Assembly: GCA_028280565.1 (NCBI GenBank)
Contig: JANQLQ010000083.1
Location: 62,001 to 126,000, forward strand
Reading direction: 5' to 3'
Origin: Fulvivirga sp.
Lineage (GTDB): Bacteria; Bacteroidota; Bacteroidia; Cytophagales; Cyclobacteriaceae
Length of the DNA stretch: 64,000 nucleotides
The position numbers and the translations under genes were made by a program. The notes beneath the pieces are model-generated. The model searched no databases, was not told the origin of the DNA, and saw only the letters and a program-made list of their open reading frames with translations. This document shows positions 20,846-30,907 of this stretch, one piece after another; positions within the stretch are counted from its first letter, which is position 1; the number at the start of each line of letters is the position of its first letter.

Positions 20846-22197
20846 TTGGTAACTTCCAGTTCCTTTTGTTGCATTCGCAATCTTTTAGGAACGAATTTAC
20901 GAATGATCAGCCGTGTTCCTTTATCGTAGGTAAAGTAGTTCCATACCCAGTTCAAAAACACGACGAGCTTATTTCTAAACCCAATAATAGAGATCAAATG
21001 CACGAACATCCAGATCCCCCAGGCCATAAACCCACCCAAACGGGCATTGCCAGGTAGGTCTACCACGGCCTTATTCCTGCCTACGGTAGCCATAGATCCT
21101 TTATCGAGGTACGTAAAGGGCTTGAGCTCTTCACCTTTCAAAAGTCGCTTAAAATTTTTCGCGAGGTGATTTCCCTGCTGGATCGCCACTGGGGCCAGCA
21201 TCGGGTGCCCTCTTTGGTACTCTTCGCTTTTCATAGAGGCAATATCCCCCGCAGCAAAAATATTGTCATATCCCTTTACCCTATTACATTCATCTACCAA
21301 TATACGGTCCCTTTCTAAGGAAGAGGGAGAGAGCCCCTCGGGATAGTTCCCTTTTACCCCGGCAGCCCAGATCAGCGTGTGAGTATTGATCTCCTCACCG
21401 TTGCTCAACTTCGCTCCGTGGCCGTCATAGTCCTCCACTAATGTATTGAGGTACACTTGCACGTGGAATTTTTCCAAATATTTCATGGCCCGCTCTGAAG
21501 ATACCTCTGACATACCTCCTAAGAGCCTTGGAGAGCCTTCAAGTAAAATGATCGACATCTTTTCAAAATCAAGCTCGGGATAATCTTTCGGGAGGATCGT
21601 TTTCTTGAGTTCCCCCAGGGCCCCGGCTACTTCCACCCCCGTAGGCCCACCGCCTACGATAACGATGTTCATCCTTGACTTTTTTTCCATTAAGTCCTCG
21701 GTGATGGTAGCCGCCTCGAAATTTTGTAAGATATGACTCCTCAGGTCTAGGGCCTGTGGGATCTGTTTCAGGGGAAAAGCATGCTGCATAATCGATACAT
21801 TCCCAAAAAAGTTGGTCCTTGAGCCGGTGGCAATCACCAGGTAGTCATAATCCAACTCCCCGATCTCCGTAAATATCTTGTTATTTTCACTATCTATAGT
21901 GTGTACTTCTGCCATCCTGAAGAAAAAATTCTTTACAGGCTCCAACTGCTTCCTGAGTGGATCGGCTATCGAGTCGGGTTCTAAGCCTGCTGTTGCCACT
22001 TGGTACAGGAGTGGTTGAAAGGTATGGTAGTTATTCCTATCAAATAGTACAATCTGTACAGGCAGGTTCTTTAGTTTTTTCACAAGCTTCACCCCTGCAA
22101 AGCCTCCACCTACAATAATCACCCTGGGAAAATCCGAACTTGGTATTGGTATCATGATCCACGTTTGTTTGCTTTCAAAAGAACAACTTATTTTCAA
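20842..22197 (-). CDS. Type II NADH dehydrogenase (NAD(P)/FAD-dependent oxidoreductase); start probably ~22155
   Basis: RVIIVGGGFAGVKLVKKL, FQPLLYQVATAGLEPDSIADPLR, GGGPTGVEVAGALGEL, NIFAAGDIA; NDH-2 type. Confidence 0.93.
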   Translation of the reverse strand: MKISCSFESKQTWIMIPIPSSDFPRVIIVGGGFAGVKLVKKLKNLPVQIVLFDRNNYHTFQPLLYQVATAGLEPDSIADPLRKQLEPVKNFFFRMAEVHTIDSENNKIFTEIGELDYDYLVIATGSRTNFFGNVSIMQHAFPLKQIPQALDLRSHILQNFEAATITEDLMEKKSRMNIVIVGGGPTGVEVAGALGELKKTILPKDYPELDFEKMSIILLEGSPRLLGGMSEVSSERAMKYLEKFHVQVYLNTLVEDYDGHGAKLSNGEEINTHTLIWAAGVKGNYPEGLSPSSLERDRILVDECNRVKGYDNIFAAGDIASMKSEEYQRGHPMLAPVAIQQGNHLAKNFKRLLKGEELKPFTYLDKGSMATVGRNKAVVDLPGNARLGGFMAWGIWMFVHLISIIGFRNKLVVFLNWVWNYFTYDKGTRLIIRKFVPKRLRMQQKELEVTK

Positions 22198-22361
22198 GGA
22201 AGTTAACCAAAGGCCATGATAATCTGCTGATTAGGAGAATAAATCAATATCCTTCTTTCTTTTTTGTGCCTATGGAACTCTTTTACTCAAAATTCTCTTA
22301 ACTATAGAGTAAGTAATTTATTCATAGTTGATAAATTTCAAGGTTTTGGTTGATGAATGAG

Positions 22362-22392
22362 AATGCCGCCCAAATGGGCGGCATTTTTTTCT
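22362..22392 (+). terminator. Strong rho-independent-type hairpin with T-tract on + strand
   Basis: AATGCCGCCCA-aa-TGGGCGGCATT followed by TTTTTT; T-tract is on the + strand although flanking genes are on the - strand. Confidence 0.75.
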
Positions 22393-22408
22393 ACAGTCTT
22401 ACAACCTT

Positions 22409-23302
22409 TCATTTCAAAGAATCAAAAAAGCTCACCGCACTTTTTCCTAAATGCCTGGTGATTATCTCCTTATATTCCATACTATTTAAGAACCCGGAGC
22501 TCATAAACTCTGCTAGCAACGGGGCCCAATCATTATTTTTAGGCATAATGATCCCAAATTCTTCAGTCCTATCATCTCCTGCAGGGTGTCTTTTTACCGG
22601 CTGCCGGCTTTGGATAGCGTCAAAGTAATACGTAAAGTCTAGGTGGGTGAATTTTTTGGGGTTGCTCAAAACCATATCCATGGCCTCCCGGAAAGAAGGC
22701 ACATATTCAAGGGTGAGCGCCGGGTAGTATTGATTTTTGATTTCTAGTATTCTTTTTTCATTCGTCGAGTTTTTGACCGTAACAGCGGTCATCCCTTTAA
22801 ATGACTGTGCAATATCCTCTATATCCATTAGGGTACGAACGGAGTTGCGGGTGAGGATCATACTGATGTTGGTGATATAGGGAGGACTAAAAGCATAGCT
22901 CTTTTTGCGGTCCTCGGTAATGGTGGTGTTGCTTAACCCGAATACCCCGCCTGAACTTGTTTTTACCTGGTCCAGGAACAAGGTGAAATTTCCAGGGTCT
23001 TGAGCCTCAAATTTCAAAGCAATTTTTATTTTCTCTTTCTCTTGAACATACTCCCGGAATTTTTCCATAATATCGATCGTGATCCCCGATATGCCCTTTT
23101 CGGTTTCGGCAGCGAACCCGGGCGCTTCCGCATAGGTGAGGGTCCAAGTGGCATAGCCCGCGGACTTTGCTTCTTGGTAGGTATCTCCATTTAGCTGCCC
23201 GCGTACCGGGGAATGGGTCATACTCAAAAAGATAACCATCCAACTGACTGTGATAAGCAACTTGTTCATGATCTTAAGCTCTATATTACCATGAATGTTC
23301 AA
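22409..23302 (-). CDS. Transporter substrate-binding-domain protein (SBP_bac_3-like), periplasmic
   Basis: Signal peptide, 'ISGITIDIMEKFREYV', 'YAFSPPYITNISMILTRNS', 'TAVTVKNSTNEKRILEI'. Confidence 0.75.
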   Translation of the reverse strand: MNIHGNIELKIMNKLLITVSWMVIFLSMTHSPVRGQLNGDTYQEAKSAGYATWTLTYAEAPGFAAETEKGISGITIDIMEKFREYVQEKEKIKIALKFEAQDPGNFTLFLDQVKTSSGGVFGLSNTTITEDRKKSYAFSPPYITNISMILTRNSVRTLMDIEDIAQSFKGMTAVTVKNSTNEKRILEIKNQYYPALTLEYVPSFREAMDMVLSNPKKFTHLDFTYYFDAIQSRQPVKRHPAGDDRTEEFGIIMPKNNDWAPLLAEFMSSGFLNSMEYKEIITRHLGKSAVSFFDSLK

Positions 23303-23443
23303 TACTTTGTTATACGAGAACTTTGGACCGAGGTATTAGTAAAAGCTGTTAACTTATTCCCAGGCCATATCTTATGTAAGAAGTCCCCTTATATTCTCCG
23401 CGTCCCTGCCATTCATCAAGAAAATGTGGTAACTCAACCTGGA

Positions 23444-26311
23444 TCAAGAAGTTTTACCTGCTAATTCATCCGCTAAAAAGCGCGCGGTATGGCTTTTTTT
23501 GTTTTTCGCCACTACTTCCGGTGTTCCTTTGGCTACAATTTCACCGCCGGCTTGCCCACCCTCGGGACCAAGGTCTACAATGTAATCCGCCACTTTGATC
23601 ACATCCAGGTTATGTTCGATCACCAATACAGTGTTGCCTTTGTCTACCAAGCGGTTCAATACATCCAGCAGGTGTTGTATATCTTGGAAATGAAGACCGG
23701 TGGTGGGTTCATCCAGTATATACATGGTTTTACCTGTATCTTTTTTAGAAAGCTCAGTGGCCAGTTTTACCCGTTGCGCTTCACCACCAGAAAGAGTAGT
23801 GGCATGCTGCCCCAGCGAGATGTAATCGAGCCCTACGTCAAGCAGCGTCTTGATCTTTCTTAAGATCTTGGGCTGATGTTCGAAAAAGCCTACGGCTTCT
23901 TCTACGGTCATTTCGAGCACATCGGAAATGGATTTCCCTTTGAAGCGTACTTCCAGTGTCTCGCGGTTGTAGCGTTTCCCCTTGCAGGTTTCACAGGGCA
24001 CATGTACATCAGGGAGGAAATCCATTTCTATCAGTCGAAGCCCGGCCCCTTCACAGGTTTCGCAACGCCCTCCTTTTACGTTGAAAGAAAATCTTCCCGG
24101 CCGGTATCCCCGGATCTTAGCTTCTGGGAGCTCCGCGAATAAGGCCCGGATGTCAGAAAACACCCCAGTGTAAGTAGCGGGGTTGGAGCGTGGTGTTCTC
24201 CCTATGGGAGACTGGTCCACTTCTATCACTTTGTCCAAATGCTCTAGCCCGCTGATGCTGCTGTAAGGCATCGGCTCTTTTCGTGACCGGTAAAACTTTT
24301 GGTTGAGGATAGGGAATAGCGTTTCATGGATAAGCGTAGACTTGCCGCTCCCCGAAACCCCGGTAATGAGCGTCATCGTGCCCAAAGGCAATTGAAGGTC
24401 TACTTTTTTGAGATTATGGCCTGATGCTCCTTTTAAAACGAGTTTTTTTCCGTTTCCCTTTCGTCTCTTTTTTGGTATTGCTATTTCTTTGGAGCCCTTT
24501 AAATACTGTGCAGTGGTGCTGTCCAGGCTCAAGAAATCTGCCGGGCTGCCTTGGGCCACGATGATTCCGCCGTGCCTACCTGCGCCAGGGCCTATATCTA
24601 TCACATGATCGGACTCCATCATCATATCTTTGTCATGCTCCACCACGATGACCGAGTTTCCTAAATCACGCAAGTCTTTTAGTGCGCGGATGAGTTTCAC
24701 ATTATCACGCTGGTGAAGACCAATGCTAGGCTCATCCAAAATGTACAATACCCCTACCAACTGCGTCCCGATCTGCGTGGCTAAACGAATACGCTGGGCC
24801 TCCCCACCCGACAAAGACCTGAGCGACCGGTTTAGTTGTAAATATTCTAATCCTACATCCAGCAAGAAGCCGATCCTTTTTCGTAATTCTTTCAATATCT
24901 CTGACGCGATCCGTCGCTGCTTTTCATCCAACCTGGACTCCAAGCCTTCGAACCATTGCCCCAGCGACCGGATATCGAGCATGGCCAGCTCGGCGATGTT
25001 CTTCTGATCGATCAAAAAGTGCAGCGCCTCTTTCTTCAGGCGTGTGCCGTTACATTCCGGGCAGGTCTTGGTCACGGTAAAATCATTCACCCACTTTTGG
25101 ATCTTTTCCGAACCACCCTCTTTTTGTTTTTCCAAGAATTTTATGATGCCCTCAAACTTTGTGTGCCAGTCGGTACCCGGGTACTTGACGGATTTAACGG
25201 CTACAGGTACGGAATCCCCATGCAGCAACACACCTAACACTTCCCGGGGGATGTCCTTGATGGGTGTGGACAAGTTTACTTTGTGCCGTTTGAGAATGGC
25301 TTCAATTTTCTTAAAGATCCAAATATCCCTGAACTCGCCTAGGGGAAGGATCCCACCCCGGCTGATGCTCAAGGAGCGATCGGGTATAATGGAATCTTCT
25401 GTGATCTCTTCGATCTGCCCCAGCCCGTTGCATTTCGGACAAGCGCCATAAGGTGAGTTGAAAGAAAAAGTATTGGGCGCAGGCTCATCATAGGAAAGAC
25501 CCGTTTTAGGGTCCATTAAATATTTTGAAAAATGATAGGTATCCCCGGCTTCGTCGAGCAACATCAGGATGCCTTTCCCTTCCTTAAGTGCCGTACCTAC
25601 CGATTGGCTGATCCGGTAGCGGTCCTTTTCATCCACTAAGATCCTGTCGATGACGATCTCAATGTCATGTGTTTTATACCGGTCCACCTGCATTTTAGGG
25701 GTAAGTTCGAGTACCTCTCCATTCACGCGCACGCGTGAATATCCCGATTTCCGGGTCTGCTGGAAGAGCTCGCGATAGTGTCCTTTACGGCCTTTCACTA
25801 CCGGCGCCAAAATGGATAACTTTTGCCCACTGAACGTAGCTAAGATATGATCCAAGATCTGGTCTTCGGACTGGCGCACCATTTTTTCCCCGGACAGGTA
25901 GGAATACGCTTCCCCGGCGCGAGCAAAAAGAAGCCGCATAAAATCGTAGATCTCCGTAACGGTACCTACCGTAGAGCGGGGATTCCGGGAGGTAGTTTTT
26001 TGCTCAATGGAAATAACCGGGCTGAGCCCGTTGATCTTATCTACATCAGGCCGTTCCAGGTTACCGATGAATGACCGGGCATAGGCCGAAAAGCTCTCCA
26101 TATACCGGCGCTGCCCTTCGGCATAAATGGTATCAAAGGCCAGTGAAGATTTACCGCTACCGCTTATCCCCGTGATCACGATGAGTTTGTTCCTGGGAAA
26201 AATTACGTTGATATTCTTTAAGTTATGTTCCCGGGCCCCTAAGATCTCAATGGTTTCATGCCCTACGAGATCCACTGCTCCTTCTTCCTGCACTTCTTCT
26301 GTATTTATCAT
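23444..26311 (-). CDS. uvrA: Excinuclease ABC subunit A
   Basis: IEILGAREHNLKNINVIFPRNKLIVITGISGSGKSSLAFDTIYAEGQRRY, zinc-finger CxxC motifs, two ABC signatures (LSGGEAQRIRLATQIG, LSGGEAQRVKLATEL). Confidence 0.98.
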   Translation of the reverse strand: MINTEEVQEEGAVDLVGHETIEILGAREHNLKNINVIFPRNKLIVITGISGSGKSSLAFDTIYAEGQRRYMESFSAYARSFIGNLERPDVDKINGLSPVISIEQKTTSRNPRSTVGTVTEIYDFMRLLFARAGEAYSYLSGEKMVRQSEDQILDHILATFSGQKLSILAPVVKGRKGHYRELFQQTRKSGYSRVRVNGEVLELTPKMQVDRYKTHDIEIVIDRILVDEKDRYRISQSVGTALKEGKGILMLLDEAGDTYHFSKYLMDPKTGLSYDEPAPNTFSFNSPYGACPKCNGLGQIEEITEDSIIPDRSLSISRGGILPLGEFRDIWIFKKIEAILKRHKVNLSTPIKDIPREVLGVLLHGDSVPVAVKSVKYPGTDWHTKFEGIIKFLEKQKEGGSEKIQKWVNDFTVTKTCPECNGTRLKKEALHFLIDQKNIAELAMLDIRSLGQWFEGLESRLDEKQRRIASEILKELRKRIGFLLDVGLEYLQLNRSLRSLSGGEAQRIRLATQIGTQLVGVLYILDEPSIGLHQRDNVKLIRALKDLRDLGNSVIVVEHDKDMMMESDHVIDIGPGAGRHGGIIVAQGSPADFLSLDSTTAQYLKGSKEIAIPKKRRKGNGKKLVLKGASGHNLKKVDLQLPLGTMTLITGVSGSGKSTLIHETLFPILNQKFYRSRKEPMPYSSISGLEHLDKVIEVDQSPIGRTPRSNPATYTGVFSDIRALFAELPEAKIRGYRPGRFSFNVKGGRCETCEGAGLRLIEMDFLPDVHVPCETCKGKRYNRETLEVRFKGKSISDVLEMTVEEAVGFFEHQPKILRKIKTLLDVGLDYISLGQHATTLSGGEAQRVKLATELSKKDTGKTMYILDEPTTGLHFQDIQHLLDVLNRLVDKGNTVLVIEHNLDVIKVADYIVDLGPEGGQAGGEIVAKGTPEVVAKNKKSHTARFLADELAGKTS

Positions 26312-26417
26312 GGATTATAGGTGAGCGGTTTGTGAAATCGCAAAGTTCGTTTTTTGCTTACTTAATTACAAAAGACAATGTTATATTACCTTCAAAAGTT
26401 AAAAGCGAGAAATTGTT

Positions 26418-27047
26418 TTGAATAGTATTAAGTTTTTAGGTGCTCTGCCCATCCTGTTGCTCTTCCAGTTCCAGCTAAATCTTTATGCACAGGACAATAT
26501 TGCTTTAAAAGACGGCATTTACTTGAATTGGGAAGAATTTAAGAATAACAAGCCTTCTATTGAAGCTATAGAAATCACTTTTGTTGACGCGGCATCTTCT
26601 CAAAAGTATTCCTGTGCACCATTTTTGCGATATGTGGAGAATGACGTTGAAAGACACATAAGGTCAAGCGCGGTTTGGGGGCTAAGTATGCATGGTAAGT
26701 CCTACGTCAGGATCATTGCCGATGATTGGGCCCCATGGACCGATAAGAATTGCTTTTTTCCATTGTTTGGTGTTCAAGCACTTTCAAAATTTTTTGTAGT
26801 GGAAGGAGACCTGGCACTGCAAAACGTGGTCCGAAGAAAGAGCCCTCCTACGTTCCGAGAGTATGTCTTGGACTTTGGATCTGGAAGGGTCTATAACCTC
26901 AAGAAAGAACTAAAGGAGATTGTAGGAATCATTAAAACCGATTCATTGCTCGCAAATGAAAAAATCAAACGGAATAACATACACTTGTACATTGAGAAAT
27001 ACAACAGGAACAATCTATCTAACCCTGTTGATACATTAGCAAAATAG
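26418..27047 (+). CDS. Hypothetical secreted protein
   Basis: 209 aa ORF with TTG/ATG alternative start, hydrophobic signal-like N-terminus; no recognised family. Confidence 0.55.
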   Translation: MNSIKFLGALPILLLFQFQLNLYAQDNIALKDGIYLNWEEFKNNKPSIEAIEITFVDAASSQKYSCAPFLRYVENDVERHIRSSAVWGLSMHGKSYVRIIADDWAPWTDKNCFFPLFGVQALSKFFVVEGDLALQNVVRRKSPPTFREYVLDFGSGRVYNLKKELKEIVGIIKTDSLLANEKIKRNNIHLYIEKYNRNNLSNPVDTLAK

Positions 27048-27350
27048 GATAAAATTTAACCCGGGCATCTTTAGCTGTTCCACCCAGTGCTTTCGTCGTT
27101 AACATGTCTTAAACACCAGGTGTCCTAGGCTAGATATCGCTTAAACCTCGAAGACCCAGGTAGTGGAAGCTCACACGATCCATCCCGTGGATGTCCATTT
27201 GAGAGAAATTGGGGAATACTACCCGATTGAGCCCAATATTATTTTTACGACAGGTCCAGGGAACCTGCGTATAGGATGGCACGGGTTTGGAAAACCCGCG
27301 CCAAGTAACAAATATGTGAGTACAACCCAGTACAGTGTTGTGAACCTAGA

Positions 27351-28325
27351 TCAACAACACCCGCCGCCATCGTAAAACCAGGTACTACCTGAGATAAACA
27401 GGTCATCCCGCTGTAGGTCAGCCAAGGCAGCAGCGGTCTTATCGCATATAGCCAACGGTTGGTTGGGAGTTAGCACATGTCCTTTGTTATCGTCAAAATA
27501 CGCTTCGTTCCCAAAGTAAATGGCCGTTTTACCGGTAAATACACAGGGACCATCGCTTGGCATGGGATCTTTAATGGCGCATACTTCCACACTTTCAATA
27601 TATACCTGGCGCGGGGAGTCATAATGTGCCGGATCCAGTACCCGGTAGGGCCGCCTGGCGCGTATTTCTACGGTACCAAAACCTACGCTTGTGATCATGG
27701 CTAGGTACTCCTGTAGTGGTAAAGCACCACTTAGGCATAAAGCACGCAGTCGCTCGTCTTGCTGTAGATTTGCCGGCATGCCTTGGTCACAGATCGGATC
27801 AGAGAGTACTAAGCGGCCATGGGGCTTCAGCACACGGTACATCTCTTTCAAGGCTTGCTGAAGGTCTTGCGGGTTGAATATGTTAAAGAGACAGTTCTGG
27901 GCCGCCACATCGATGGTCTCGTCTTCTACCGGGAGAGATAAGGCATCTCCTTTTCTTAGATCTACAAAGGCACTATTGAACCATGGGTTTAAAGCTTCGG
28001 CTTCTTTAAAGTTTTTACGACTGGCCTCGAGCATTTCATCCACGACATCAAGTCCTATAACTCCCCCTGCCTTACGACTGAAGTAGGAGAATTGGAGAAG
28101 CTCCATGCCCCCGCCTACCCCCACATATAAAATGTTAGGGCTATTGACCAGGTCTCGTGGGTTAACTGTGCTCCCACACCCGTAGTTCATATCCAGCATG
28201 ATCTTGGGGATCTCCAGCCCGGGCAGTTGCCAAACAGGAGTAGTAGTACAGCAGAGCCCTACATCTGGCTGTTCAGCTGCTTTTTTATAGATGTTTTTCG
28301 TAGTTTCTAAGTAGGTCTCCATCAC
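27351..28325 (-). CDS. arsM: Arsenosugar-pathway arsenite methyltransferase ArsM-like (SAM-dependent)
   Basis: Methyltransferase fold (ILYVGVGGGMELLQFSYFSRKAGGVIGLDVVDEML), conserved Cys and C-terminal GGGCC; operonic with ArsS-like radical SAM. Confidence 0.85.
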   Translation of the reverse strand: MMETYLETTKNIYKKAAEQPDVGLCCTTTPVWQLPGLEIPKIMLDMNYGCGSTVNPRDLVNSPNILYVGVGGGMELLQFSYFSRKAGGVIGLDVVDEMLEASRKNFKEAEALNPWFNSAFVDLRKGDALSLPVEDETIDVAAQNCLFNIFNPQDLQQALKEMYRVLKPHGRLVLSDPICDQGMPANLQQDERLRALCLSGALPLQEYLAMITSVGFGTVEIRARRPYRVLDPAHYDSPRQVYIESVEVCAIKDPMPSDGPCVFTGKTAIYFGNEAYFDDNKGHVLTPNQPLAICDKTAAALADLQRDDLFISGSTWFYDGGGCC

Positions 28326-29137
28326 AATTTCTTTATCAATTCTACATATAATTCAGCCAACTTCTCTTCTGCTTTACCGGCAATGGCGATGATCTCTTCG
28401 ATATTCACTGGCTGGAGATCATCGGGGTCACAGTCATCGGTGAGTACGGAAATAGCACAGCAAGGCAGGCCTACATGGTTGGCCACGATCACCTCGGGTA
28501 CGGTAGACATGCCTACGGCATCGGCACCAATGCCTTTTAAGAACCTATATTCTGCGCGAGTCTCCAAGTTTGGGCCGGTCACGGACACATAAACTCCTTT
28601 GCGCAAGGTAATGTCCTTACCCGCCGCTATTTCAAGGAGTCCTGCATTCATTTTTGGATCGTAGGGAGCACTCATATCAGGGAATCTAGGGCCCATTTCG
28701 TCCAAGTTCTTTCCCCGCAAAGGGTTATCCGGCTGTAAATTGATGTGATCGTCGATGAGCATGAGCTCTCCCTTGGACCAATCACCATTGAGATTTCCGG
28801 CAGCATTTGAGATCAGCAAGTGTTGTACGCCCAGCAGCTTGAGTACCCTTACCGGGAGGGTTACTTCTTGCATACTGTAACCTTCGTAGTAGTGAAACCG
28901 CCCCTGCATGGCAACCACTTTTTTGCCCTGCACTTCGCCAAACAGCAGCTTGCCACTGTGAAACTCTACCGTAGCCACGGGAAAATGTGGAATAACGGCA
29001 TAATCGATGCTCACCTCTACTTGCATCTCTTGCAAGAAACCCTTGCCCAACCCGGTACCTAAGATCACCCCGATGGCTGGATCGGTCACTCCTTTATCTT
29101 TGATGAAGGCAGCAGCCTCCTTTATTTCTTTCATCAT
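28322..29137 (-). CDS. Purine-nucleoside phosphorylase (arsenosugar cluster member)
   Basis: GVILGTGLG, HLLISNAAGNLN, GVYVSVTGPNLETRAEYRFLKGIGADAVGMSTVPEVIVANH: PNP family motifs. Confidence 0.93.
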   Translation of the reverse strand: MMKEIKEAAAFIKDKGVTDPAIGVILGTGLGKGFLQEMQVEVSIDYAVIPHFPVATVEFHSGKLLFGEVQGKKVVAMQGRFHYYEGYSMQEVTLPVRVLKLLGVQHLLISNAAGNLNGDWSKGELMLIDDHINLQPDNPLRGKNLDEMGPRFPDMSAPYDPKMNAGLLEIAAGKDITLRKGVYVSVTGPNLETRAEYRFLKGIGADAVGMSTVPEVIVANHVGLPCCAISVLTDDCDPDDLQPVNIEEIIAIAGKAEEKLAELYVELIKKL

Positions 29138-29143
29138 AAATTA

Positions 29144-30214
29144 TCAAGCTACTGTGCCTTGGCAGCTCGACCCGGCGCCTGCGGTACAGCCGTAGCAATG
29201 TTGATTAATGGCAATACTACGATCTTCTAGTTTTTTAATATCAAATTCGCGAATATGCTGGCCTGCATCTTTTGCTACTTTCAACCCCAGCATTTGGTTG
29301 AAATCACAATCGTACATATACCCGTCATAGTCGATGGAAATGGTATTGCGGCACATCACCCCGGCTACGGCGGCAGGATTGAAGGCCATCACCAATTTTT
29401 CCATATACTCTTCGTAATTCTCCGTGCGTACCAAGAATTCTAAAAACCGACTTATCGGCATGTTGGTGATGGTAAAGAGCCCATTGAAGTCAATATCGAA
29501 ATGTTCTTTCAGCTCTTTTTTGAAATCTTTTTCAAGTTCCGCCTGGTTGCCAGGCAAGAAAGCGCCGCTAGGATTATAGACCAGGTCCAGCGTCAGTCCT
29601 GAACCCTCTTTCCCATAACCCACGGCGTTCAGCATTTCCAGGGCTTTGATGGAGCGTTCGAATACCCCCTGTCCTCGCTGCCGGTCCGTTTTAGCGGCTT
29701 GATAGAAAGGCAGGGAGGAAACTACTCTCACCTTGTTTTCCTTGAAGAAACCGGGCAGATCGTGATATTTAGGGTTCGCCAAAATAATCGTAAGGTTTGA
29801 GCGAACAATGATCTCTCTTACGCCCCTTTTATTGGCTTCCACCACGAACCACCTGAAATCAGGGTTCATCTCGGGCGCGCCGCCGGTAAGATCCAGGGTA
29901 TGGATCCCTGTGTTGGCGATCACATCCAAGCACTGTTGCATGGTCTCGCGGGTCATGATCTCCTTCCTGTCCGGGCCTGCATCCACATGGCAGTGTTTGC
30001 AGACCTGGTTACACATATAGCCTACGTTCACTTGAAATATCTCTATCTTCGAAGGCTTTAAAGGAAAATGCCCTAAAGGAGCTATTTTATCTGCGAAGGT
30101 AGGCAGTAGCCCTTCTTTAAAAATACCATTAGAAAGGATATTGAGCTGCGTAGTTTGATCAGCAAGGTCATGATGCCTTGCCTGTAGCGACTTGATCATA
30201 GCTTCTGCCCCCAT
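29144..30214 (-). CDS. arsS: Arsenosugar biosynthesis radical SAM protein ArsS-like
   Basis: VGYMCNQVCKHCHVDAGPDRKEIMTRETM (CxxxCxxC), LDLTGGAPEMNPDF, C-terminal Cys cluster HCYGCTAGAGSSCQG. Confidence 0.9.
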   Translation of the reverse strand: MGAEAMIKSLQARHHDLADQTTQLNILSNGIFKEGLLPTFADKIAPLGHFPLKPSKIEIFQVNVGYMCNQVCKHCHVDAGPDRKEIMTRETMQQCLDVIANTGIHTLDLTGGAPEMNPDFRWFVVEANKRGVREIIVRSNLTIILANPKYHDLPGFFKENKVRVVSSLPFYQAAKTDRQRGQGVFERSIKALEMLNAVGYGKEGSGLTLDLVYNPSGAFLPGNQAELEKDFKKELKEHFDIDFNGLFTITNMPISRFLEFLVRTENYEEYMEKLVMAFNPAAVAGVMCRNTISIDYDGYMYDCDFNQMLGLKVAKDAGQHIREFDIKKLEDRSIAINQHCYGCTAGAGSSCQGTVA

Positions 30215-30215
30215 T

Positions 30216-30551
30216 TCACATGGAAAGTTTCTTCACTTTATTCATCATCTGCACTCCATGTACCAGCGAGGCTCCTCCACGAATGGCCGTTGCCACGTGA
30301 ACAGCTTCCATCATCTGCTGCTCAGTAGAGCCTTTCTCTAAGGAATCCGAAGTGTAGGCATCAATACAGTAAGGACATTGGATCGTGTGCGCTACCGCTA
30401 ACGCAATGAGCGACTTTTCACGGGCTGTAAGCGCTCCTTCTTTGAAAACATCTCCATAATAATCAAAAAACTTCCCTGCTAACTCCGGGCCGAATTCTGC
30501 CACATTACCAAATTTCTTAAGATCAGCCGGGTCATAATACGTCTTTTCCAT
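30216..30551 (-). CDS. Carboxymuconolactone decarboxylase/AhpD-like protein (arsenosugar-associated)
   Basis: CMD family signature ALAVAHTIQCPYCIDAYTSDSLEKG; directly upstream of arsS-like gene. Confidence 0.88.
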   Translation of the reverse strand: MEKTYYDPADLKKFGNVAEFGPELAGKFFDYYGDVFKEGALTAREKSLIALAVAHTIQCPYCIDAYTSDSLEKGSTEQQMMEAVHVATAIRGGASLVHGVQMMNKVKKLSM

Positions 30552-30907
30552 ATCTCACATCATGTTTTACGGCTTTAATCTAAGCAATAAAATAGTTTTC
30601 CTGTGAGAGGGAGCAATGATTTATTCGATCATACTAGGGAATTGGTCAATGGGATGACAGTATTAGGCAGAATTAATGAATACGGAGGGATGATCGTTAC
30701 TATCCAGCCGAACTTCGCCATATTAAAAAAACTTTAGCTAAGTCTAAAAATCGGCGACTAGGTACAAGGAAAACAGGAAATATCGATCCAAAGAAAATGA
30801 CACGTTGATTTCATATGTCCGCTTTCATATTTTTAGTCACCTTTCTACAAAATGTACTTCATACAAAGGCTTGAAAAAAGCGACTCATGATCATCCACCG
30901 AAAACGA

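Noticed and set aside
23489-26324. Many + strand ORFs antisense to uvrA
   Set aside because: Shadow ORFs of a highly conserved gene; no start context or family support.
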